The notes under the pieces are model-generated. The model had not been told where the DNA came from. It saw only the letters and a list, made by a program, of their open reading frames with translations, and did no database searches. Of a stretch of DNA of 62,789 nt, positions 57,359 to 62,789 are shown one piece after another (the stretch's first letter is position 1; every line of letters starts with the position of its first letter). Origin of the DNA: an uncultured Alphaproteobacteria bacterium (GTDB lineage: Bacteria; Pseudomonadota; Alphaproteobacteria; HIMB59; GCA-002718135); assembly GCA_902615625.1 (NCBI GenBank), contig CACMPM010000007.1, forward strand, positions 1-62,789. Reading direction: 5' to 3'. Both the position numbers and the translations under genes were made by a program.

Positions 57359-58090
57359 ATGGCTATGAATAAAAAAATTTTTATTACTGGGGCATCTGGT
57401 GGTATTGGTTCAGCTATTTGTAAAAAATTTGTTGAAAAAAATTTTGTACTTGTTTTAACATCATCTTCTGATGATAAAATCTTGGAACTAAAGAAACAAT
57501 ATGGAGATAAACATTATTATTACAAAATTAATCTATCTAATTCAGAAAATGTCCAAAACTGCTTAGATGAAATATCAAAAGATCATAAAGATATATCTAT
57601 CATTGTAAATAATGCTGGAAAGACTCAAGATAACCTAATTTTTAGAATGAAAAATAATCAATGGAATGAAGTATTACAAACGAATCTTAATTCTAATTAT
57701 CAAATTATTAAATCCTTATTACCAAATATGCTCTCAAACAAATATGGAAAAATTATAGGGATTTCTTCAATAGTTGGTTCTACTGGCAACCCTGGTCAAG
57801 CTAATTACGTTGCTTCAAAATCTGGTCTTGTTGGTCTATACAAATCAATAGCCTTAGAGGTTGCAAAAAGAAATATTAATGTGAATATCATTTCACCTGG
57901 TTTCATTTCTACTTCAATGACTGATAACTTAAATGAAGAACAGAAAAAAAATTATTTATCAAGAATTCCAATGATGAGATTTGGCAATCCTATTGATATA
58001 GCCAATCTTGTATTTTTTTTATCTTCAGACGATTCTGCCTATATTACAGGGCAAAATTTCCATATTAATGGTGGAATGTTAATGGTTTAA
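57359..58090 (+). CDS. fabG: 3-oxoacyl-ACP reductase
   Basis: This 243-residue classical SDR reduces 3-oxoacyl-ACP with NADPH. The cofactor motif is TGASGGIGSAI at about residues 10-20, NNAG at 84-87, and the catalytic set is Ser137, Tyr150 and Lys154 (NYVASK). The end VFFLSSDDSAYITGQNFHINGG is typical of FabG. A second ATG two codons in could be the start. Confidence 0.95.
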   Translation: MAMNKKIFITGASGGIGSAICKKFVEKNFVLVLTSSSDDKILELKKQYGDKHYYYKINLSNSENVQNCLDEISKDHKDISIIVNNAGKTQDNLIFRMKNNQWNEVLQTNLNSNYQIIKSLLPNMLSNKYGKIIGISSIVGSTGNPGQANYVASKSGLVGLYKSIALEVAKRNINVNIISPGFISTSMTDNLNEEQKKNYLSRIPMMRFGNPIDIANLVFFLSSDDSAYITGQNFHINGGMLMV

Positions 58091-58143
58091 ACTGTTGACA
58101 TACATTCGAATAATAATCTAAAAGAAATAATAAGGAGAAAAAT

Positions 58144-58377
58144 ATGAGTGAAATTCAAGATCAGGTAAAAAAAATTGTTATAGATCATTTGGGAATTGAT
58201 GAATCCAAGGTTGTTCCTGAAGCTAAATTTATTGATGACTTGGGAGCTGATAGTTTAGATACAGTTGAATTAGTTATGGCTTTTGAGGAAAAATTTGGAA
58301 TTGAAATACCTGATGATGCAGCAGAAACTATTCAAACAGTTCAAAATGCTATAGATTATATTGAGAGTAAAAAATAA
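58144..58377 (+). CDS. acpP: acyl carrier protein
   Basis: This 77-residue acidic four-helix protein carries growing acyl chains on a phosphopantetheine arm attached to Ser37 in [14 protein letters not shown] good ribosome binding site (AAGGAG) lies just upstream, in keeping with its high cellular level. The 53-base spacer from fabG may hold an extra promoter: TTGACA at 58093-58098 is a good -35, followed by a TAATAATC-like -10. Confidence 0.97.
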   Translation: MSEIQDQVKKIVIDHLGIDESKVVPEAKFIDDLGADSLDTVELVMAFEEKFGIEIPDDAAETIQTVQNAIDYIESKK

Positions 58378-58392
58378 ACTTAAAATAATTTT

Positions 58393-59643
58393 ATGAGAAG
58401 AGTTGTTGTTACAGGAATGGGTTTACTCACTTCTATAGGCAACGATAAAGAAATTTCATGGAATAACCTTATAAATAAAAAGTCTGGTATCAAAAAAATT
58501 AAACACTTTGACGTTTCTAGTTTACCAGCAAAAGTTGCAGGATACATTAATAATAACTCTGAAGAAGAACACTTTTTTAATGAAAAGTCATTTTTAGAAC
58601 CAAGAGACATTAATAGAAACGATAGGTTTATACAATATGGACTTGTAGCTGCAGAAATGGCTATAGAAGATGCTGGATTAAAAAATATAAGTGAACATGA
58701 TAAGTTAAGAATAGGTGTATCTGTAGGATCAGGTATTGGGGGACTTGAAACAATTTATGAAGGATCTCTAACTATAAATAACAAAGAACCAAAAAAATTA
58801 TCTCCATTTTTTATACCATCTTCCCTTGTAAATTTACTATCAGGTCAGATTTCAATTAAATATGGTTTTAAAGGTCCAAATCATTCAGTAGTAACAGCTT
58901 GTGCCACTGGGGCACATTCCATAGGTGATTCTGGTGAAATGATCAAACGTGGTGCTGCTGATGTTATGATAGCAGGAGGTTCTGAAGCTGCTGTATGTAA
59001 ACTAGGCATTGCTGGTTTTTGTGCTGCCAGAAGTTTAAGTACTTCATTTAATGATAGACCTACTGAATCATCTAGACCATGGGATAAAAATAGAGATGGA
59101 TTTGTTATGGGTGAGGGTGCAGGAATTATAATTCTAGAGGAAATGGAGTTTGCAAAAAAAAGAGGCGCACACATTTATGCTGAATTATCAGGTTATGGAA
59201 TGTCAGGTGATGCACATCATATTACTGCCCCAGCTGAGGATGGAGATGGTGGATATAGGGCGATGAAATCAGCACTTGAAATGGCTGATATATCAACAGA
59301 TAAAGTGGATTATATAAATGCTCATGGAACATCAACAATAAAAGGTGATGCTATTGAGCTAAATGCTATTTCAAGATTATTCAGCCATGATATATTTGTC
59401 AGTTCAACTAAGTCTTCTATAGGTCATTTATTAGGTGCAGCTGGAAGTGTAGAGTCAATATTCTCAATTATGGCACTAAACAATAATATTTTACCAGCCA
59501 CACTAAATTTAGATGATCCAATTGAATCAAATAATATAAATTTAATTCCAAAAACTCCTTTAGAAAAAAAAATTTCATATGCCCTAAGTAATTCATTTGG
59601 ATTTGGAGGAACAAATACTGCGCTATTATTTAAAAGTATTTAG
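58393..59643 (+). CDS. fabF: 3-oxoacyl-ACP synthase II
   Basis: This 416-residue condensing enzyme elongates fatty acids. The Cys-His-His triad is Cys170 (VVTACATGAH), His311 (NAHGTST) and His345 (SSIGHLLGAAG). The C-terminus SNSFGFGGTNTALLF is the usual FabF end. The last 47 bases overlap the probable start region of mltG. Confidence 0.96.
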   Translation: MRRVVVTGMGLLTSIGNDKEISWNNLINKKSGIKKIKHFDVSSLPAKVAGYINNNSEEEHFFNEKSFLEPRDINRNDRFIQYGLVAAEMAIEDAGLKNISEHDKLRIGVSVGSGIGGLETIYEGSLTINNKEPKKLSPFFIPSSLVNLLSGQISIKYGFKGPNHSVVTACATGAHSIGDSGEMIKRGAADVMIAGGSEAAVCKLGIAGFCAARSLSTSFNDRPTESSRPWDKNRDGFVMGEGAGIIILEEMEFAKKRGAHIYAELSGYGMSGDAHHITAPAEDGDGGYRAMKSALEMADISTDKVDYINAHGTSTIKGDAIELNAISRLFSHDIFVSSTKSSIGHLLGAAGSVESIFSIMALNNNILPATLNLDDPIESNNINLIPKTPLEKKISYALSNSFGFGGTNTALLFKSI

Positions 59644-60562
59644 TTTAATTTTTATAACTTTTATTTTTTTATTTTTTTTTTATGTTGTTTATCTTTTTAA
59701 TAAAAATATAGAAATTAAACAAAATCCTGTAAGTATTAATAAAGGAGATAGAATAGATAAAGTTTTACAAAATAATATTTATGATATTTCAATCTTAGAA
59801 ATTGGATTTGTCAAAATATATTTAAAAATAAATAGTTTTATTAATAAAAGTATTTTTCATTATGGTGATTTTGATATTAAAAATGATTCATCTCTATTTG
59901 ATTTTTTACATATTATTTCTAAACCAAGTAATGTTTTATATAAAATTACTATAGTCGAGGGTTGGTCTCAAAAACAATTAAATTTAGAATTATCCAAATA
60001 TTTCACAGATTACCAAACTATACCTTATCAAGATATAATAGCTGATACTTATTATTTGCGGAAAGATAATGATTTTGATTTCTTTCTAAATAAACTTCAA
60101 AATTTTAAAATAAATTATTTTAAAAAAAATAAAAATAATAAATTAAATGACAAATTTAATATTAATCAACTTATGATCATCGGATCATTACTTGAAAAGG
60201 AAGGATTGGATGAAGAAGATAAGAAACAAATATCGTCTGTAATTTTTAATAGATTAGATAAAAAAATGAAGTTGCAAATAGATGCAACTGTATTATTTGC
60301 CATAACTAATGGAAAATATGATCTCAACAGAAAACTTTTGTTAAGTGATTTAAAAATAAATCATCCTTTTAATACATATATTTATAAAGGACTACCTCCA
60401 GAGCCCATTTCTTATGTAGGGAAAAATACTTTAGATATCATATTTGAAAATAATAAAAATGATTTTTTGTTTTATTTTTTTGATTATTCTTTAAATAAAC
60501 ATATATTTTCAAAATCTTTTAAAGAGCACAAAGAAAAATTAAATGAGTATAGAAAAAAATAG
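59597..60562 (+). CDS. mltG: endolytic murein transglycosylase MltG
   Basis: This YceG-fold protein of about 321 residues has one N-terminal membrane anchor (FSLIFITFIFLFFFYVVYLF). The catalytic region is GSLLEKEGLDEEDKKQISSVIFNRLD with the conserved Glu, followed by LQIDATVLFA and KGLPPEPISYVG. It cleaves nascent glycan strands and sets their length. No ATG exists before the anchor; a TTG at 59597 is the first start, with other TTG/CTG codons just after, all inside fabF. The yicC gene that often lies before gmk is absent. It overlaps gmk by 20 bases. Confidence 0.88.
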   Translation: MDLEEQILRYYLKVFSLIFITFIFLFFFYVVYLFNKNIEIKQNPVSINKGDRIDKVLQNNIYDISILEIGFVKIYLKINSFINKSIFHYGDFDIKNDSSLFDFLHIISKPSNVLYKITIVEGWSQKQLNLELSKYFTDYQTIPYQDIIADTYYLRKDNDFDFFLNKLQNFKINYFKKNKNNKLNDKFNINQLMIIGSLLEKEGLDEEDKKQISSVIFNRLDKKMKLQIDATVLFAITNGKYDLNRKLLLSDLKINHPFNTYIYKGLPPEPISYVGKNTLDIIFENNKNDFLFYFFDYSLNKHIFSKSFKEHKEKLNEYRKK

Positions 60563-61175
60563 TAAATTGATAATAATTTCATCACCTTCTGGCGCAGGCA
60601 AAACTACATTATGTAAATTATTAATAAAAAAAATGAAAAATATTAATTTATCAATTTCATATACTTCTAGAAGCAAAAGGTTAAATGAAGTTGATGGTAA
60701 GGACTATTATTTTATAAATAAGAAAAAATTTCAATTACTTAAAAAGAAGAATTTTTTTATAGAAACTGCAACTAACTTTAATAATTTGTATGGTTCACCC
60801 TTCAGAAATATAACTATATCAAAAAAAAGAAACAAACATATCTTATTTGATATAGACTGGAAAGGGGCTAGGAAAATTAGAAAAAATTATAAAAAAGATG
60901 ATATAATTGATTTTTTTATTCTACCACCATCTAAATCTGAATTAAAACGAAGGTTAGTCAAAAGAGGAAGGGATAACAAAAAAGAAATAAATTTACGTCT
61001 TTCCTATGCAATAGATGAAATGAAACATTATAGTGAGTACAAATATGTGCTTATAAATGAAAGAGTTCATAAAACCGTAAATGAAATAAAAAAAATAATT
61101 GAATATCACCAATTAATCATGAATCAGAAAGAATTTTTAAAAAAAAAATTAAAAAAGATCATAGATAGAAATTAA
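60543..61175 (+). CDS. gmk: guanylate kinase
   Basis: This 210-residue kinase phosphorylates GMP. The P-loop is SSPSGAGKTT at about residues 13-22, the GMP-binding region SYTSRSKRLNEVDGKDYYFI follows, and LFDIDWKGARKIR and LKRRLVKRGRD are the lid segments. The DIDWKGA sequence (usually DIDWQG) is conservative. The 3' end overlaps the convergent rsmA by 27 bases, the longest such overlap here. Confidence 0.95.
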   Translation: MSIEKNSKLIIISSPSGAGKTTLCKLLIKKMKNINLSISYTSRSKRLNEVDGKDYYFINKKKFQLLKKKNFFIETATNFNNLYGSPFRNITISKKRNKHILFDIDWKGARKIRKNYKKDDIIDFFILPPSKSELKRRLVKRGRDNKKEINLRLSYAIDEMKHYSEYKYVLINERVHKTVNEIKKIIEYHQLIMNQKEFLKKKLKKIIDRN

Positions 61176-61868
61176 TTCATCAATGTTTAGCTGATTAACT
61201 CTTTTATCAAATAAATTATTATCAAGATTAGTATTAAGATTGTTATAAATTTTTTTTCTTACATTTTTAAATATTTTAGTGCTAAAATCATTTGCTTTAT
61301 TTAAATCTACAATTCCTTTATTAAATTTAAACTTAACAATAGCTGATTTTACCTTGGGTTTAGGAAAAAAAACCTTAGATGAAACATCAAAACATCTAGT
61401 ATAACTTGATACAACTCTTGTTAAAAATTTATATTTATTCATTTTGGGTAATTTATAATCAAATTTAAGTGACATTTCTTTTTGAATCATGAATATCATT
61501 TCATTAATATTTTTTTTATAACTAAATAAATATAAAATTATTTTAGAGCTAATGTTATAAGGTAAGTTAGAAATAACTATAAGATTTTTAAATTGACTTA
61601 GATTAGTTAAAAAAATATCATCACCAATTATATTTACTTTATTATTATTTTTATATTTTTTATTTAATATTTTTTTTAAATTATAATCTTTTTCAATTAG
61701 ATATACTTTCTTTGGATTGTGTTCTAAAATTGTATCAGTTAAAAAACCATATCCTGGCCCAATTTCGAGAATATGATTTCCCTTAGCATTAGTTTGATTA
61801 ACAATTTTTTTAGAAATATTTTTGTCTATAAGAAAATTTTGACTTAATGATTTTTTAGGTTTTGTCAT
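61149..61868 (-). CDS. rsmA: 16S rRNA dimethyladenosine transferase RsmA (KsgA)
   Basis: This 239-residue SAM-dependent enzyme dimethylates A1518 and A1519 in 16S rRNA. The start SLSQNFLIDKNISKKIVN, the SAM motif LEIGPGYGFLTDTIL and the adenosine-binding VISNLPYNISSKII are clear. It is somewhat short compared with the usual 260-280 residues, with a reduced C-terminal domain. It overlaps pdxA by 14 bases, matching the frequent pdxA-ksgA pairing. Confidence 0.94.
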   Translation of the reverse strand: MTKPKKSLSQNFLIDKNISKKIVNQTNAKGNHILEIGPGYGFLTDTILEHNPKKVYLIEKDYNLKKILNKKYKNNNKVNIIGDDIFLTNLSQFKNLIVISNLPYNISSKIILYLFSYKKNINEMIFMIQKEMSLKFDYKLPKMNKYKFLTRVVSSYTRCFDVSSKVFFPKPKVKSAIVKFKFNKGIVDLNKANDFSTKIFKNVRKKIYNNLNTNLDNNLFDKRVNQLNIDELISIYDLF

Positions 61869-62789
61869 TAAGTATTCTATTATTATAAATTTTACTAATT
61901 AATTTGTAACTATTAATAAAAGATTTATTTGAAATTTTATTACTTCCACGTAAATTGTAAGCAGTTCCATGATCAGGGGATGTTCTAATAATATTTAAAT
62001 TTCCAGTATAATTTACACCAGAAAACTGACTAATAAACTTAAAGGGTATTAACGCTTGATCATGATAAATAAAAATGAAACAATCAAATTTATCTATATT
62101 TCTTTTAATTAAAAGACTATCTGCGGAAAATGGCCCAATGATATTAATTTCTTTTTTTTGTAATTGTTTAATAATGGGATTTATTATTTGTTTTTCTTCA
62201 ATTCCTATTTCGCCATTTTCTCCAGCGTGTGGGTTTAAACCAGAAATCACAAGTTTTGGTTTTTTAATATTGAAATCAAGTTTTAGACACTTGTACAAAT
62301 TATATATTTGATTAAATAAAAATTTTTTATTTGAAATAGCTTTTGATACTTTTTTAAGCTCTATATGTGTTGTTAAAGGAGATATAATAATTTTTCTGTG
62401 AAATAAGATCATATTTGCATAACTTTTATTATCTTTTTTTTGAAAAAATTCTGTTTGTCCTATAAATTTTTTATTTATTTTATTTTTAATTAAATCTTTC
62501 CTTAAAGGTAAAGTAATGACTCCAATACATTTCTTATTTGCGCATAAGTTATATCCAAATTTAAGAGACTTATAGGTGTTATCTTCTAAAGAATTTGCTT
62601 TGTAAGTAAAAATATTAAATTTATCTTTATTATATATAAATCTATTTTTTTTATCATTAACTAGATTTAAAATTAATTTTATTTTTCTTTTTTTTAATAT
62701 TTCATTAAAAATTTTAATATTAGATATTAGAATAAAGTTTTGTATTTTTTTTTCTTTCCAGGTTTTTATAAGTATATCTATTCCAATAC
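61855..62789 (-). CDS. pdxA: 4-hydroxythreonine-4-phosphate dehydrogenase, N-terminus cut by the window
   Basis: The frame stays open from the ATG at 62412 to the window end, so the gene is longer than that ATG suggests; at the edge it reads IGIDILIKTWK, aligning with the GIGP start of PdxA, about 14 residues from the true start. It catalyses a step of pyridoxal phosphate synthesis. The three metal histidines are kept in PLTTHIEL, NPHAGENGE and YHDQALIPFK. The substrate-site GHTE motif reads GQTE (62449-62460), and the usual GP(V/I)HKG reads LPLRKD. This is a divergent but probably active member. Confidence 0.88.
   Translation of the reverse strand, partial: IGIDILIKTWKEKKIQNFILISNIKIFNEILKKRKIKLILNLVNDKKNRFIYNKDKFNIFTYKANSLEDNTYKSLKFGYNLCANKKCIGVITLPLRKDLIKNKINKKFIGQTEFFQKKDNKSYANMILFHRKIIISPLTTHIELKKVSKAISNKKFLFNQIYNLYKCLKLDFNIKKPKLVISGLNPHAGENGEIGIEEKQIINPIIKQLQKKEINIIGPFSADSLLIKRNIDKFDCFIFIYHDQALIPFKFISQFSGVNYTGNLNIIRTSPDHGTAYNLRGSNKISNKSFINSYKLISKIYNNRILNDKT

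Noticed and set aside
62410..62412. ATG at 62412 as the pdxA start, giving a truncated protein
   Set aside because: The frame remains open to the window edge and encodes recognisable PdxA sequence, so the gene is cut by the window and not broken.
61855..62789. Loss of the PdxA metal site through the His-to-Gln change
   Set aside because: The metal ligands correspond to His in TTH, NPHAGE and YHDQ, all present; the changed His is a substrate contact.
1..62789. CRISPR arrays, insertion sequences, prophage or toxin-antitoxin loci
   Set aside because: No regularly spaced repeats, transposase or integrase motifs, or toxin-antitoxin pairs were seen on either strand.

Overview
The window is a dense, very AT-rich stretch of bacterial chromosome with about 60 protein genes, one tRNA and hardly any non-coding DNA. 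I see no insertion sequence, prophage, CRISPR array or rRNA. Several features point to an alphaproteobacterium: a direct-repeat SOS box (GAAC-N7-GAAC) before recA, a DksA without the full zinc-cysteine set, DUF2794 and DUF3553 proteins, an ScfR-type regulator, and the blocks rpsF-rpsR-rplI-dnaB-alr and fabD-fabG-acpP-fabF-mltG-gmk. Base composition, very short spacers and overlapping convergent genes suggest a streamlined marine lineage of SAR11 or HIMB59 type. That placement is inference; no phylogeny was computed.

Region 1 (1-17 kb) is the accessory, catabolic part. It has an SDR and a GMC oxidoreductase, a 59-residue protein gene opposite an ScfR-like regulator, and an NADP-dependent oxidoreductase. 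A carnitine-to-glycine-betaine set follows: L-carnitine dehydrogenase, a BKACE-family cleavage enzyme and a hotdog thioesterase, with an HD-domain protein resembling PhnZ/TmpB diiron oxygenases alongside. Next is a polyamine block: agmatine deiminase, N-carbamoylputrescine amidase, a PotFGHI-type transporter, and divergent gamma-glutamylputrescine synthetase and oxidase genes. Together these could take up or make putrescine and start its glutamylated breakdown.

Region 2 (16-38 kb) is housekeeping: Sua5, an orphan ParA-like ATPase, glmU, class II DAHP synthase, nadE, gltX, cimA, trmJ, rpsD, rarD, glutaredoxin-BolA, purB, map, a CinA-type protein, tRNA-Leu(UAA), nadK, moaA, dksA, recA, alaS and icd. 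recA has a clear SOS box and the only textbook intrinsic terminator I found.

Region 3 (38-50 kb) has a LOG protein, an RND pump with its adaptor, rlmE-guaA, DUF2794, a thioredoxin-like protein, and the envelope/ribosome group YfgM-like, bamB and der.

Region 4 (50-63 kb) has cvpA, a second RND-superfamily exporter where radA often sits, alr, dnaB and the S6/S18/L9 operon. Opposite it is the fatty-acid cluster with mltG and gmk, then rsmA and pdxA (cut by the window end).

The genome uses TTG or GTG starts at coupled junctions and convergent genes that abut or overlap without terminators. I found no clearly new multi-gene system. The best leads are the HD oxygenase-like gene in the carnitine set, the 59-residue gene opposite the ScfR-like regulator with a tandem 9-bp repeat at that regulator's start, and the exporter between alr and cvpA.
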